In this document: piece by piece, positions 26,470 through 36,164 of the stretch
Layout of the letters: every line of letters begins with the position of its first letter
Numbering within the stretch: the first letter of the stretch is position 1
Source of the DNA: Methylobacterium mesophilicum SR1.6/6
GTDB taxonomy: Bacteria > Pseudomonadota > Alphaproteobacteria > Rhizobiales > Beijerinckiaceae
Assembly: GCF_000364445.2 (NCBI RefSeq)
Contig: NZ_CP043538.1
Coordinates: 4,111,447 to 4,175,446, forward strand
DNA: 64,000 nucleotides
Direction: 5' to 3'
Program-made: the position numbers and the translations under genes
The notes under the pieces: model-generated
Seen by the model: only the letters and a program-made list of their open reading frames with translations
Databases searched by the model: none
What the model was told of the DNA's origin: nothing

Positions 26470-26943
26470 TCAGCGGACCTCGAACAGCGCCTCGACCTCG
26501 ACGGCGGCGTCGAGGGGCAGCTCCGCGACACCGACGGTGGAGCGGGCGTGCCGCCCGCTCTCGCCCAGCAGCTCGACCATCAGGTCGGAGGCGCCGTTCA
26601 TCACGCCGGCCACCGCCGAGAAGCCCGGCGCCGCGTTGATGAAGCCGCCGAGCCGGACGCACTGGACCACCGCGCGGTCGAGGTCGCCCACCGCCGCCTC
26701 GAGCTGGGCGAGGACGTTGAGCGCGCAGAGGCGCGCGGCCGCCTTGCCGGCCTCGGCCGAGACGGTGCCGCCGACCTTGCCCGTGTGCTCGGCCGCGATG
26801 GTCCCGTCCGCGCCGAAGCAGACCTGGCCGGAGATCACCACGAGGTTGCCCGTGCGCACGAACGGCACGTAGTTGGCGACCGGGGCCGCCGCCTTCGGCA
26901 GGGTTAGGCCCAGCGTCTCCAGGCGTTCCTTGACCGTGCTCAT
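26470..26943 (-). CDS. RidA / YjgF family protein
   Basis: A 157-residue protein of the RidA superfamily, long type. Members hydrolyse reactive enamine/imine intermediates. Recognisable text: NYVPFVRTGNLVVISGQVCF, HTGKVGGTVSAEAGKAAARL, CVRLGGFINAAPGF and STVGVAELPLDAAVEVEALF. The ATG at 26943 gives the family N-terminus (MSTVKERLETLGLTLP). It is followed after 2 nt by the GDPD gene. Longer RidA proteins lack the catalytic Arg in some subgroups, so activity is uncertain. Confidence 0.9.
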   Translation of the reverse strand: MSTVKERLETLGLTLPKAAAPVANYVPFVRTGNLVVISGQVCFGADGTIAAEHTGKVGGTVSAEAGKAAARLCALNVLAQLEAAVGDLDRAVVQCVRLGGFINAAPGFSAVAGVMNGASDLMVELLGESGRHARSTVGVAELPLDAAVEVEALFEVR

Positions 26944-27211
26944 CGGGTTTCGCTCCCTGACTGTGACCGGCCGGAGCTGGAGCATGGTGCCCCCCGCCGC
27001 GCAAGGGGGGCGCGCCGCCGTCGCGGAGTAGAAGACGGCCTTGGGGGAGCATCGCGCAGACCTGCCGCGCGTGCCCGCTGATCAGCGAAACGTTGACAGC
27101 GCCCGGCACTTTCATAGTAATCGCGCGCGTGCCGCCCATCACTGAGGCGGCACTTTCATTTGGAGCCGGCTAACGCCTGCTCGGCTTCTACGAGAAACGG
27201 AGATGGGACCC

Positions 27212-28402
27212 GTGACGTCAGCCCTTCTGCCGACCTACGTCCGCGCGCCGCTCGCCTTCGAGCGCGGCGAGGGCGCGTGGCTCGTGACGGAGGGCGGCGA
27301 GCGATACCTCGACTTCGGCGCCGGGATCGCGGTGAACGCCCTCGGCCACGCGCATCCGCACCTCGTCGGGGCGCTGACCGAGCAGGCGAATCGCATCTGG
27401 CACACCTCGAACTTGTTCGAGATCCCGGGCGGCGAGCGCCTGGGCCGGCGGCTGGTCGAGGCGACCTTCGCCGACGTGGTGTTCTTCTGCAACTCGGGAG
27501 CCGAGGCCAACGAGGCGGCGATCAAGATCGCCCGGAAGTACCACGCGGCCGACGGCCATCCCGAGCGCTACCGGATCGTCACCTTCGCGGGCGCCTTCCA
27601 CGGGCGCACGCTGGCGACGCTCGCGGCCGGCGGCCAGCAGAAATACATCGAGGGCTTCGGCCCGAAGGTCGAGGGCTTCGATCAGGTGCCGGCCGGGGAC
27701 TGGGCCGCGCTGGACGCGGCGATCGGACCGGAGACGGCGGCGCTGATGATCGAGCCGATCCAGGGCGAGGGCGGCGTACGGGTGATCCCCCACGCGGACC
27801 TGCGCCGCCTGCGCGAGATCTGCGATGCCAACGGCCTGCTGCTGATCATGGACGAGGTCCAGACCGGCGTCGGCCGCACCGGCCGGCTGTTCGCGCACGA
27901 ATGGTCCGGCATCACCCCGGACATCATGAGCGCGGCCAAGGGCATCGGCGGCGGCTTCCCGATGGGCGCCTGCTTCGCCACGCGCGAGGCTGCCCGCGGC
28001 ATGACGGCCGGCACGCACGGCACGACCTTCGGCGGCAACCCGCTCGCCATGGCGGTGGGCAACGCGGTGCTGGACGTCGTGCTGGCGGACGGCTTCCTCG
28101 ACCGCGTCGCCCGTTCGGGCCTCCTGCTCAAGCAGAAGCTCGCCGCTTTGCGCGACCGGCACCCGCACGTCTTCGAGGAGATCCGCGGCGAGGGCCTGAT
28201 GCTGGGGCTCAAGCTCGGCGTGCCGAATACCGACTTCGCCGCCGCCGCGCGCGACGCGCATCTGCTGGTGATCCCGGCCGGCGACAACATCGTGCGCCTG
28301 CTGCCGCCGCTCACCATCGGCGACGCCGAGATCGACGAGGCGGTCCGCCGGCTGGACGCGGCCGCGTCCGGCTTCGAGGCCGCCCGCGGCGCAGCCGAGT
28401 AA
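27212..28402 (+). CDS. argD: Acetylornithine aminotransferase
   Basis: A PLP-dependent class III aminotransferase of the arginine pathway, converting N-acetylglutamate semialdehyde to N-acetylornithine. PLP motifs are present: [44 protein letters not shown] and the Schiff-base lysine in [14 protein letters not shown] (K243 from GTG 27212). I prefer GTG 27212 (396 residues) because GGAGA sits 8 nt upstream. ATG 27203 would add three residues. It is followed by argF 168 nt later on the same strand. Confidence 0.94.
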   Translation: MTSALLPTYVRAPLAFERGEGAWLVTEGGERYLDFGAGIAVNALGHAHPHLVGALTEQANRIWHTSNLFEIPGGERLGRRLVEATFADVVFFCNSGAEANEAAIKIARKYHAADGHPERYRIVTFAGAFHGRTLATLAAGGQQKYIEGFGPKVEGFDQVPAGDWAALDAAIGPETAALMIEPIQGEGGVRVIPHADLRRLREICDANGLLLIMDEVQTGVGRTGRLFAHEWSGITPDIMSAAKGIGGGFPMGACFATREAARGMTAGTHGTTFGGNPLAMAVGNAVLDVVLADGFLDRVARSGLLLKQKLAALRDRHPHVFEEIRGEGLMLGLKLGVPNTDFAAAARDAHLLVIPAGDNIVRLLPPLTIGDAEIDEAVRRLDAAASGFEAARGAAE

Positions 28403-28570
28403 CGCCGAGCCCGACCGGCTCAGAATACCGCCCCCGGACCCCGGGGGGCGGCCCGAAGCATTTCCGGGCGCGGCCTGTCCCGCCGCGCGTGACGGAGATG
28501 CCCCTGCCAGGAGGTAGAGTGCGGTTCATGATCAGGTGATCGTTGAGCAGACTCTAGTTATTGTGACGCG

Positions 28571-29551
28571 ATGAAAGCCCAGATTGACGGCCGGGCCCCG
28601 GCCCCCGCCAGGCACCTGAACGGTGCCGGCCCTCGCCATTTCCTCGATCTCAAGGATCTCTCCGGGGCGGAGCTGCGCCGGGTGCTGGACGCCAGCGCCG
28701 CCATCAAGGCGCTCCGCCGCAAGGGCGAGGTCGCCGCCGAGCGCCCGCTGACCGGCAAGACCCTCGCGATGGTGTTCGACCGGCCCTCCACCCGCACCCG
28801 CGTCTCCTTCGACGTGGCGATGCGCGAGCTGGGCGGCGAGACGCTGATGCTCACGGGCTCCGAGATGCAGCTCGGTCGCGGCGAGACCGTGGGCGACACC
28901 GCGCAGGTCCTGTCGCGCTTCGTCGACGCGATCATGATCCGCATCCTCGACCACGGTCAGATGCTGGAGCTCGCCGAATACGCCACCGTCCCGGTGATCA
29001 ACGCCCTGACCAAGGTTTCGCATCCGTGCCAGATCATGGCCGACGTGCTGACCTTCGAGGAGCATCGCGGGCCGATCAAGGGCCGTACGGTGGCGTGGTC
29101 GGGCGACGCCAACAACGTGCTGGCGAGCTGGGTCCACGCGGCCGCGCGGTTCGACTTCACCTTGAACGTCGCGAGCCCGCCCGAACTCGCCCCTCCGTCC
29201 GCCCTGCTCGCCTGGGCGCAGCAGGAGGGTGCCGACATCCACGTCACCACGGACGCCTTCGCGGCGGTCGAGGGCGCGGATGCGGTCGTGACCGATTGCT
29301 GGGTGTCGATGGGCGACGACGACGAGGCCCACCGGCACAACCTGCTCAGTCCCTATCAGGTCAACGCCAAGCTGATGGCGGCGGCCAACCCGGACGCGAT
29401 CTTCATGCACTGCCTGCCCGCCCACCGGGGCGAGGAGGTCACGGCCGAGGTGATGGACGGCCCGCGCTCCGTCGTCTTCGACGAGGCCGAGAACCGCCTG
29501 CACGCGCAGAAGGGCATCCTGGCCTGGTGCCTCCACGCGGGCGGGCTCTGA
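28571..29551 (+). CDS. argF: Ornithine carbamoyltransferase
   Basis: Joins ornithine and carbamoyl phosphate to give citrulline. The 326-residue product has the carbamoyl-phosphate motif [14 protein letters not shown], the HPCQIMADV segment, and the ornithine-loop [13 protein letters not shown] near the C-terminus. Length is slightly above the usual 305-310 because of a Pro/Ala-rich N-terminal stretch (about residues 1-15). No strong ribosome site is seen before ATG 28571. argD lies just upstream and hslO downstream, the common alphaproteobacterial order. Confidence 0.95.
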   Translation: MKAQIDGRAPAPARHLNGAGPRHFLDLKDLSGAELRRVLDASAAIKALRRKGEVAAERPLTGKTLAMVFDRPSTRTRVSFDVAMRELGGETLMLTGSEMQLGRGETVGDTAQVLSRFVDAIMIRILDHGQMLELAEYATVPVINALTKVSHPCQIMADVLTFEEHRGPIKGRTVAWSGDANNVLASWVHAAARFDFTLNVASPPELAPPSALLAWAQQEGADIHVTTDAFAAVEGADAVVTDCWVSMGDDDEAHRHNLLSPYQVNAKLMAAANPDAIFMHCLPAHRGEEVTAEVMDGPRSVVFDEAENRLHAQKGILAWCLHAGGL

Positions 29552-29625
29552 GCAGGCCTGCGTCGGCCTGCCCACAAGAGGGCACGGCAGCGCGAAGGCT
29601 CGGACCGGCCTTCCCATCCACCCCC

Positions 29626-29732
29626 CATCCTGAGGTGCCGGTGCGTAGCGGAGGCCTCGAAGGAGCCCTCCAGATCGTTCCGAGATCCGTGGAGCCCTCC
29701 TTCGAGGCCCGCTTCGCGGTCACCTCAGGATG
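29626..29732. repeat. Dispersed palindromic repeat, family A, copy 1
   Basis: A 107-nt imperfect palindrome in the argF-hslO gap. The left arm starts CATCCTGAGGTGCCGG and the right arm ends GGTCACCTCAGGATG. The arms share CATCCTGAGGTG and GGCCTCGAAGGAG on complementary strands, with about 17 nt between. A second copy, inverted, lies at 57441-57548. The rest of the 538-nt gap (29552-30089) shows no gene. Confidence 0.85.
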
Positions 29733-30089
29733 AGGCGGTGGGTGGGATCATCCGATCAACGCGCCGCCGGCACTGGCGTTTACCGTCGGCAGCCCACCGC
29801 ACATCCGCTGAGCCCTGGGCTCGCGCTCGGAGAAGCGGCGCACCATATAGGCATGAGCGGGCGGCCGACGCCGTCCGCCTCCCCATCACGGCCGCCGGCA
29901 GGCGGCGTCCCGGCACCGGATACGGCGTTCCGCGCCTCCGCTCGGGCGCGGGCGGGGTGAGGGATCGATCGCTCCGTCAAGGTCCATTCCTCACGCGGCC
30001 CGGCCCACCCGGAACACGGCTCCGCCCGGGCGGCCGCCCGATCCGCGAATGGGTCGTGACGGGCGCCGGACTCATCGATCGGAGAGGGC

Positions 30090-31133
30090 ATGACCTCAGG
30101 AACGCAGTCGCCATCCCAGTCGCCATTCCAGTCGCAGCCCCCCGCCGCCGGCAACGGCCACGCGGGGGCGGACGACGCCGTGCTGCCCTTCGCCGTGGAG
30201 GCGCTGGATGTGCGCGGGCGTGTCGTCCGGCTGGGGCCCGCCGTCGACACGATCCTGCGCCGCCACGGCTATCCGGACCCGGTCGCGCGGCTCCTCGGCG
30301 AGGCGGCGGCGCTCACGGTGCTGCTCGGTTCCTCCCTCAAGTTCGAGGGGCGGTTCCAGCTCCAGACCAAGACCGACGGTCCGGTGTCGATGATCGTGGT
30401 CGATTTCGAGGCGCCCGACCGGCTGCGCGCCACCGCGCGGTTCGAGGCCGACAGGGTGACCGCCCTCGGATCCGGGCCGCTCAAGGATGCCGACCTGATC
30501 GGTACCGGCCACTTGGCCATGACCATCGACCAGGGCACCGCGGCGAGCCGCTACCAGGGCGTCGTCGCCCTCGAGGGCCAGAGCCTGGAGGAAGCCGCAC
30601 ACCAGTATTTCCGCCAGTCCGAGCAGATTCCCACGGAGGTCCGCCTCGCGGTGGCCGAGGCCGTGGGGGAGGGCGAGGGGCGCTGGCGGGCCGGCGGCCT
30701 TGTCGTACAGTTCCTGCCCCAGTCGATCGACCGCGCCCGCCTCGCGGACCTGCCGCCGGGCGACATCCCGGAGGGGCACCCGCATCTCTCGGGCGACGCG
30801 CCGGAGGACGACGCCTGGGTGGAGGCGCGCTCCCTGGTCGCCACGATCGAGGATCACGAACTGGTCGACCCCAACGTGTCGAGCGAGACCCTGCTCTACC
30901 GGCTCTTTCACGAACGCGGCGTCCGGGTGTTCGAGCGGCAGCCGGTCCACGAGACCTGCCGCTGCTCGCGCGAGCGCGTGATGGGCATGATCCGCTCGTT
31001 CACCCCGCAGGAGCGGCGCGACATGGTGGCGGACGATGGACGCATCGTCATCACCTGCGAATTCTGCTCCCGGCGCTACGATCTCGATCCACAGGAGGTC
31101 GAGGCCGAGATCGCGGAGCAGCCGCGCCAGTAG
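30090..31133 (+). CDS. hslO: Redox-regulated chaperone Hsp33
   Basis: Hsp33 is a cytoplasmic holdase activated by oxidation. The 347-residue product has the N-terminal beta-rich domain (for example LTVLLGSSLKFEGRFQLQTK) and the C-terminal zinc-binding redox switch. C290 and C292 (ETCRCSRERV) pair with C323 and C326 (ITCEFCSRRY). ATG 30090 has GGAGAGGG directly upstream. The N-terminal 25 residues (Ser/Gln/Pro-rich) extend beyond the E. coli protein. argF-hslO adjacency is common in alphaproteobacteria. Confidence 0.95.
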   Translation: MTSGTQSPSQSPFQSQPPAAGNGHAGADDAVLPFAVEALDVRGRVVRLGPAVDTILRRHGYPDPVARLLGEAAALTVLLGSSLKFEGRFQLQTKTDGPVSMIVVDFEAPDRLRATARFEADRVTALGSGPLKDADLIGTGHLAMTIDQGTAASRYQGVVALEGQSLEEAAHQYFRQSEQIPTEVRLAVAEAVGEGEGRWRAGGLVVQFLPQSIDRARLADLPPGDIPEGHPHLSGDAPEDDAWVEARSLVATIEDHELVDPNVSSETLLYRLFHERGVRVFERQPVHETCRCSRERVMGMIRSFTPQERRDMVADDGRIVITCEFCSRRYDLDPQEVEAEIAEQPRQ

Positions 31134-31302
31134 AGGCAGAATCACCCGTGCCGACGACCAGTAGAACGACGCCTACGGTCAAGCTTCATCGCGCGAAACG
31201 CGTTGGCCTCGGTATTCGTTGCGTAAATTTTTGGGCCCTCCAGGCTGAACCGTTCCGCAATCTTCGACGTTGCGTGGCAGATTCAACATTGGAGAGTTCG
31301 CC

Positions 31303-32559
31303 ATGCGGAAATTGTCCATCGGGTTGGCCGCGCTGCTAATCAGCACCTCGGCGTATGCGCAGCAGCAGGGCGGCGCCGGGCGGGGCGCAGACGGAATGGG
31401 CGGCCGCGCCGGTCAGGGCGGGGCCGAATCCAGCATGAAGTCCGGGGCCGAGGGCGGTCGCATGAGCGGCGCCGAGCGCGGCGGCGCGCAGGGCGGCCAG
31501 TCGGCGGAGCGCGGCTCTGCCGATGCGGGCCGGTCGGGACAGGGCCGGGATGCGGGCGGCGAGGGGCGGATGGCCCAGGATCGGGCCCAGGATCGCGGTC
31601 GCGCCGGCGCCGAGCGCGGTGATCGCGATGGCGCCCGCGCGGAGCGGAACGAGCGCGGCGACCGGAACGGCGCGCGCGCGGATCGCGGCGAGCGCGGCGA
31701 CCGCCGCGGGGACCGCGCCGATGTCCGCGGGCGGACCGATGTGAGCAGCCGGACCGACGTCAGCAGCCGGACCGACATCCGCGGCGGCCGCGTCGAGGGC
31801 GGCTTCCGCCGCGAGGGCCGCTACGTCTTCATCGGCGGCCGCCGGGTGGTCTACGGCTCGCCCGAGTATCGCCGCCTGATCGTCACCGAGAACCGCGGAC
31901 CGCGCGAGCGTTACGTCGTGATCCGCGGCCAGCGCGTGCTGTACGGCTCGCCCGAGTACCGCCGTCTGGTCAGCGTCCGTGAGACCGGCCCGCGCGAGCG
32001 CTACGTCGTGATCCGCGGCCACCGGGTGCTGTACGGGTCGCCCGAATACCGCCGCCTCGTCTCGGTGCAGGAGGATCGCTTCGTCACGATCCGCGGCCAG
32101 CGGGTCCGCTATGGTTCCGCGGAGTACCGTCGCCTGAGCGGCGGTGGCACCGTCAGTGCGAGCTTCCGTTCCGAGCAGCGCGCCGGCGCGCGGTTCGACA
32201 ACCACGGCGGCCGGGACGGCGTCCGGAACGCCTCGCGCACCGAGGGGCGGAACGACGGCCGGATGGACCGGGGCAATGACCGCAACGCCGATCGCGGGAT
32301 GGACCGGAAAGCCGGCCGTGATGGCCGGAACGAGGGCATGCGCAACAGCGACATGCGCGGCGGCCAGCAGGATGGCATCCGGAACGCCTCGGACCGTGGC
32401 GGCCAGCAGGGCGGCATGAAGGCCGGCGGCAACGAGGGCGGCCGGACGGGCGGCGCCGAGCGTGGCGGCATGAGCGGCGGCAGCATGGGCGGTGCCCAGG
32501 GCGCCGGCCGGTCGGGCGGCCAGTCGGGCGCGCAGACGACGGGTGCCGGCCGCAACTGA
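31303..32559 (+). CDS. Secreted Gly/Arg-rich protein with four 30-residue repeats
   Basis: A 418-residue protein with a signal peptide (MRKLSIGLAALLISTSAYAQ, cleavage near residue 20) and a GGAGAG ribosome site. Residues about 20-170 are low complexity (GGxxGG, then RGDRxGARA/ADVRGRTDVSS units). Residues about 172-278 contain four tandem copies of RYVVIRGxRVLYGSPEYRRL, about 30 residues apart. The tail is Gly/Asn/Arg/Met-rich. I recognise no family. Very high Arg content and lack of Cys suggest a polyanion-binding or extracellular matrix role, which is inference. It is convergent with speG. Confidence 0.8.
   Translation: MRKLSIGLAALLISTSAYAQQQGGAGRGADGMGGRAGQGGAESSMKSGAEGGRMSGAERGGAQGGQSAERGSADAGRSGQGRDAGGEGRMAQDRAQDRGRAGAERGDRDGARAERNERGDRNGARADRGERGDRRGDRADVRGRTDVSSRTDVSSRTDIRGGRVEGGFRREGRYVFIGGRRVVYGSPEYRRLIVTENRGPRERYVVIRGQRVLYGSPEYRRLVSVRETGPRERYVVIRGHRVLYGSPEYRRLVSVQEDRFVTIRGQRVRYGSAEYRRLSGGGTVSASFRSEQRAGARFDNHGGRDGVRNASRTEGRNDGRMDRGNDRNADRGMDRKAGRDGRNEGMRNSDMRGGQQDGIRNASDRGGQQGGMKAGGNEGGRTGGAERGGMSGGSMGGAQGAGRSGGQSGAQTTGAGRN
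31819..32136 (+). repeat. In-gene tandem repeat, 90-bp unit
   Basis: Near-identical 90-nt units at about 31819, 31909 and 31999, with a shorter diverged fourth unit near 32071. Each encodes a Y-V-x-I-x-G-x-R-V-x-Y-G-S-x-E-Y-R-R-L block. Copies 2 and 3 are the most alike at DNA level, which suggests recent duplication. Confidence 0.8.
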
Positions 32560-32592
32560 GCGGTACGAGGGGGAGGGGCTCCGACTCCTCCC

Positions 32593-33159
32593 TCACACCT
32601 TCAGCACGGGCTCGGCGATGTCACCACCGCCGCGGGCCTTGAGGTAATCAGGCTGGAACAGGCACATCCGCACCGCGTCGCGATAGCGCCCGTTCACGAA
32701 GAACTCGTCCTTCAGTACCCCTTCGGCGTGGAAGCCGCAGCGCTCGTAGATGCGCACCGCCCGGGCATTGTCCCGGTCCACGTGCAGGTAGAGCTTGTGG
32801 ATGTTGAGCACGCTGAACGCGTAATCCATGGCGATCCTTGTCGCCTGCCACGCGTAGCCCCGCCCCTGGAAGCTCGGGTGGATCGCGATCTGGAATTCGC
32901 AACGCCGGTGGAGATGGTTGATCTCCACGAGCTCGATCAGCCCGGCCGGCTCGCCGCCCGGATCGGCCACGATGAAGCGCCGCTCGGTCTGGTTGTGGAT
33001 GTTGCGCTCGTAGAGCTGCTGCAGCTCGGCGAAGGATTCGTAGGCCTCCTCGAACCAGTAGCGCATGATGCTGTCGTTGTTGTTGAGCTGGTGGACGAAG
33101 CGCAGATCCTCCCGCTCCAGCGGCCGCAGCTTGATGGTGATTCCGGTGATGGCGTTCAT
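32593..33159 (-). CDS. speG: Spermidine N1-acetyltransferase
   Basis: A 188-residue GNAT enzyme that is strikingly like E. coli SpeG through its whole length. Shared text includes [55 protein letters not shown] and [14 protein letters not shown]. SpeG acetylates spermidine and spermine to limit polyamine toxicity. Its ATG (33159) overlaps the argE stop by 4 nt, so it is coupled to an arginine-pathway enzyme whose product feeds polyamine synthesis. It ends in a short extra tail ([12 protein letters not shown]). Confidence 0.92.
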   Translation of the reverse strand: MNAITGITIKLRPLEREDLRFVHQLNNNDSIMRYWFEEAYESFAELQQLYERNIHNQTERRFIVADPGGEPAGLIELVEINHLHRRCEFQIAIHPSFQGRGYAWQATRIAMDYAFSVLNIHKLYLHVDRDNARAVRIYERCGFHAEGVLKDEFFVNGRYRDAVRMCLFQPDYLKARGGGDIAEPVLKV

Positions 33160-34325
33160 GACGCACAGGCCTCGATCAAGTTGCGCAGGAACCGCTCACC
33201 CTGTCCGAGGGCGTCGAGGGTGATGAATTCGTCGGGCTGGTGAGCCTGCGCGATGTCGCCGGGCCCGCAGACGACGGTCGGGAGGCCTGCCGCCTGGAAC
33301 TGCCCGGCCTCGGTGGCGTAGGGGACCGCGATGGTGCGGTTGCGGCCGGCGAGCCGCAGGCAGAGCCGCTCGGCATCCGATCCCGGCTCGGGGGCGAGGC
33401 CGGGGATGTCGACCTCCTCCAGGGTCTCGATCCGGCCGAAGTCGCCGTAACGGTTGAGGCGCTCGCGGGTGACCCGCTCCACCTCCCGGGCGAAGAGGCG
33501 CGGGATCTCGGCCGGGTCGAGGTCCGGCAGGCCGCGATACTCCCAGTGGAACCGGCATTCCTTGGCCAGGATGTTGCGGGCCGTGCCGCCGTGGATCGTC
33601 CCGACATGGACCGTGGTCGCGGCCGGATCGAACCGGCCCGAGGGATCGCCGCGCTCGATCATCAGGTCGGCGATCCGGTTGAGGCCGGCGACCAGCTCGC
33701 ACGCGGCCGACACGGCGTTCGCCCCGAGGGCGGGCCGGGCGGAATGGGCCTCGTGGCCGTGGACGGTGGTGAGGCAGGTGACGATGCTCTTGTGCGCGTC
33801 CGCGACCTCCATCCCGGTGGGCTCGCCGACGATCACCGCCGCCGGCCGCGGCAGGTCGGCGCCGAAGCGGGCGATCCCGTCCATCGAGCCGAGGCAGGTG
33901 GTCTCCTCGTCGTAGGAGAGCAGGATATGGATCGGCCGCCTCAAGCTGGCGGCGAGCATCTTGGGCACCAGCGCCAGCGCCAGGGCGTCGAAGGCCTTCA
34001 TGTCGACGGCGCCCCGACCGTAGGCCCGGCCGTCCGAGACGCGCAGCCTGAACGGGTCGCTGGTCCAAGACTGGCCGGCCACCGGCACCACGTCGGTATG
34101 GCCCGAGAGCACGACGCCCCCGTCGACCATCGGGCCGACCGTGGCGAGGAGGGCCACCTTGTCGCCCGCGGCGTTCGGCAGGCGCAGAGAGGGAATGCCC
34201 CATCCGTCGAGATAGGCGCAGACGGACTCGATCAGGGCGAGGTTCGTTTTATCGCTCTCGGTGTCGAAGGACACGAGGCGGGCGAGCATGTCGAGCGGGC
34301 TCAGCCGCTCGCCGGTCGCGGACAT
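33156..34325 (-). CDS. argE: Acetylornithine deacetylase
   Basis: An M20 metal-dependent deacetylase giving ornithine. The 389-residue protein shows [46 protein letters not shown] and [15 protein letters not shown], the standard ArgE blocks. In E. coli-type proteins the second block reads GRGTCDMKG; here it is [10 protein letters not shown]-terminal [20 protein letters not shown] completes the metal site. It is the first gene of a coupled pair with speG. Confidence 0.93.
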   Translation of the reverse strand: MSATGERLSPLDMLARLVSFDTESDKTNLALIESVCAYLDGWGIPSLRLPNAAGDKVALLATVGPMVDGGVVLSGHTDVVPVAGQSWTSDPFRLRVSDGRAYGRGAVDMKAFDALALALVPKMLAASLRRPIHILLSYDEETTCLGSMDGIARFGADLPRPAAVIVGEPTGMEVADAHKSIVTCLTTVHGHEAHSARPALGANAVSAACELVAGLNRIADLMIERGDPSGRFDPAATTVHVGTIHGGTARNILAKECRFHWEYRGLPDLDPAEIPRLFAREVERVTRERLNRYGDFGRIETLEEVDIPGLAPEPGSDAERLCLRLAGRNRTIAVPYATEAGQFQAAGLPTVVCGPGDIAQAHQPDEFITLDALGQGERFLRNLIEACAS

Positions 34326-34361
34326 GGATTCCTCCGGAGCGGGGCCCCGGCTGCCGGGACC

Positions 34362-34754
34362 TCAGTGCAGGCTGCGGCGGACGTGCGGGCTGTCGAGGGA
34401 GAAGGCGGGGATCTCGGCCTCGAAGCTCTCACCGGCCACCGTCGCCATCGTGTAGCTGCCGGCCATCAGCCCGTCGGGCGTGTTCAGCGGGCAGCCGCTC
34501 GTGTAGCAGAAGGACTCCCCGGGCTCCAGCACCGGCTGCTTGCCGACGACGCCCGTTCCGCGCACCTCCTGACAAGCACCGTGCCCGTCGATGATGCGCC
34601 AATGACGGGAGCGCAACTGAACCTGCACGCTGCCGTTGTTCACAATCTCGACCGTGTAGGCGAAGAAGTATCGGCTCTCGTTCGGCGAGGACTCCTCCTC
34701 GACGAAGCGGGACTGAACCGTCACGCTAATTCCCCGCGTCTCGGCCTTGTACAT
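34362..34754 (-). CDS. apaG: Co2+/Mg2+ efflux protein ApaG
   Basis: A 130-residue immunoglobulin-like beta-sandwich protein. Typical text: VTVQSRFVEEESSPNESRYF, YTVEIVNNGSVQVQLRSRHW, GVVGKQPVLEPGESFCYTSG and PLNTPDGLMAGSYTM. ApaG/CorD mutants in enterobacteria affect cobalt resistance, but its molecular role is unclear. ATG 34754 gives the family N-terminus (MYKAETRGISVTVQ). It lies 36 nt upstream of argE on the same strand. Confidence 0.93.
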   Translation of the reverse strand: MYKAETRGISVTVQSRFVEEESSPNESRYFFAYTVEIVNNGSVQVQLRSRHWRIIDGHGACQEVRGTGVVGKQPVLEPGESFCYTSGCPLNTPDGLMAGSYTMATVAGESFEAEIPAFSLDSPHVRRSLH

Positions 34755-35019
34755 CGCCCTATTAGGCCCTTCTTCGGACGGTGCGATTCGACGAAGCAGA
34801 ATGAAACGCGCTCCATGGCCGGTGGTAGTAGGCAGCGGAATCGCCGTCAATTGCGGCGGACTACCTCGCGGATTGCCGAACCGCCCCGCTTCCCGGCCAG
34901 GACGACCGGCCCAGCATGACGGGACAGCCGAGACGGGTTAAGCCCCCATTAGCCAGTCCCGGCGAAAACGGACGGCGGACGCGGACCTGCCGGTGGCGCG
35001 CGAGGGAGTCAGGGGCGCG

Positions 35020-36144
35020 ATGAACGCGGGCGCAGGCAAGGAAGCCGCCGATTCGGGCGCGGAGGGCCGCGCCGGGATCCTGCCGGGCCAGGCGATCGCC
35101 GCCCTCGCGGCCTCGGGCGGCATCCGCCCCGCGCGCGCATTCGCCGCCGATCAGATCCAGCCCGCGAGCCTCGATCTGCGCCTGGGCGACAGGGCCTATC
35201 GGGTCCGCACGAGCTTCCTGCCCGGCTCGGGCCGTACGGTCCAGGCCTGCGTCGAGCGCCTGTCGCTGCATGCGATCGACCTGCGTCCCGGCGCGGTGCT
35301 GGAGACGGGCTGCGTCTACATCGCCGAACTCCAGGAGAGCCTGGCTCTCCCGGGCGATCTGGCGGCCGCGGCCAATCCGAAGAGCTCCACCGGCCGCATC
35401 GACGTGTTCACCCGGGTCATCACCGACCGGGGCGAGGCGTTCGATCAGGTCGAGCCAGGCTATACCGGGCCGCTCTACGCGGAAATCTCGCCGCGCACCT
35501 TCCCGGTCCTGGTCCGGACCGGCTCGCGCCTCTCCCAGATCCGCTTCCGACGGGGAGCGCCACGTCTGACCGAATCCGAGCTCGGATTGCTCCATGCGCG
35601 TTCGGCGCTGGTCGACGCGGGCAGCCCGTCCTTCCAGGGCGGCGTGGCCGTCTCGGTGGATCTCGCCGGCTTCGACGGCCTCGTCGGCTACCGGGCAAAG
35701 CGCCACACGGGGCTCGTCGATGTCGACGCGCCGGGCCGTCACCGGGCCGCGGATTTCTGGGAACCACTGGCGGCCGACGGATCGGGGAGCCTGATTCTCG
35801 ACCCGGGCCAGTTCTACATCCTGGCGTCGAAGGAGGCGGTCCAAGTCCCGCCCGACCACGCCGCCGAGATGGTGCCGTTCGATCCCCTGGTCGGCGAGTT
35901 CCGGGTTCACTACGCGGGCTTCTTCGATCCCGGGTTCGGCTATGCCGGAGCGGGCGGCGCAGGGGCCCGCGCCGTGCTGGAGGTGCGTTCGCGGGACGTG
36001 CCGTTCCTGCTGGAGGACGGCCAGATCGTCGGCCGCCTCGTCTACGAGCGGATGCTCAACCTGCCCGAGACGCTCTATGGGGCCGGCGCCGGCTCGAATT
36101 ATCAGGCCCAGGGTCTGAAGCTCTCGAAGCACTTCGTCCTGTAG
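35020..36144 (+). CDS. dcd: 2'-deoxycytidine 5'-triphosphate deaminase, long alphaproteobacterial form
   Basis: Deaminates dCTP to dUTP for thymidylate synthesis. The 374-residue protein (ATG 35020, AGGGG upstream) is about twice the size of E. coli Dcd. The first half contains QIQPASLDLRLGDRAYRVR, AAAANPKSSTGRIDVFTRVI and EPGYTGPLYAEISPRTFPVL. The second half repeats the pattern weakly (FRVHYAGFFDPGFGYAGAGG and VPFLLEDGQIVGRLVYERM), consistent with an internal duplication. GTG 34993 is an alternative start. Confidence 0.88.
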   Translation: MNAGAGKEAADSGAEGRAGILPGQAIAALAASGGIRPARAFAADQIQPASLDLRLGDRAYRVRTSFLPGSGRTVQACVERLSLHAIDLRPGAVLETGCVYIAELQESLALPGDLAAAANPKSSTGRIDVFTRVITDRGEAFDQVEPGYTGPLYAEISPRTFPVLVRTGSRLSQIRFRRGAPRLTESELGLLHARSALVDAGSPSFQGGVAVSVDLAGFDGLVGYRAKRHTGLVDVDAPGRHRAADFWEPLAADGSGSLILDPGQFYILASKEAVQVPPDHAAEMVPFDPLVGEFRVHYAGFFDPGFGYAGAGGAGARAVLEVRSRDVPFLLEDGQIVGRLVYERMLNLPETLYGAGAGSNYQAQGLKLSKHFVL

Positions 36145-36164
36145 TCAGGGCGCCGGGATCCGGA

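Noticed and set aside
29738..31339. 533-codon frame overlapping hslO in another register
   Set aside because: It is Arg/Gly/Pro-rich and displaced by the hslO frame, which carries all four zinc-site Cys.
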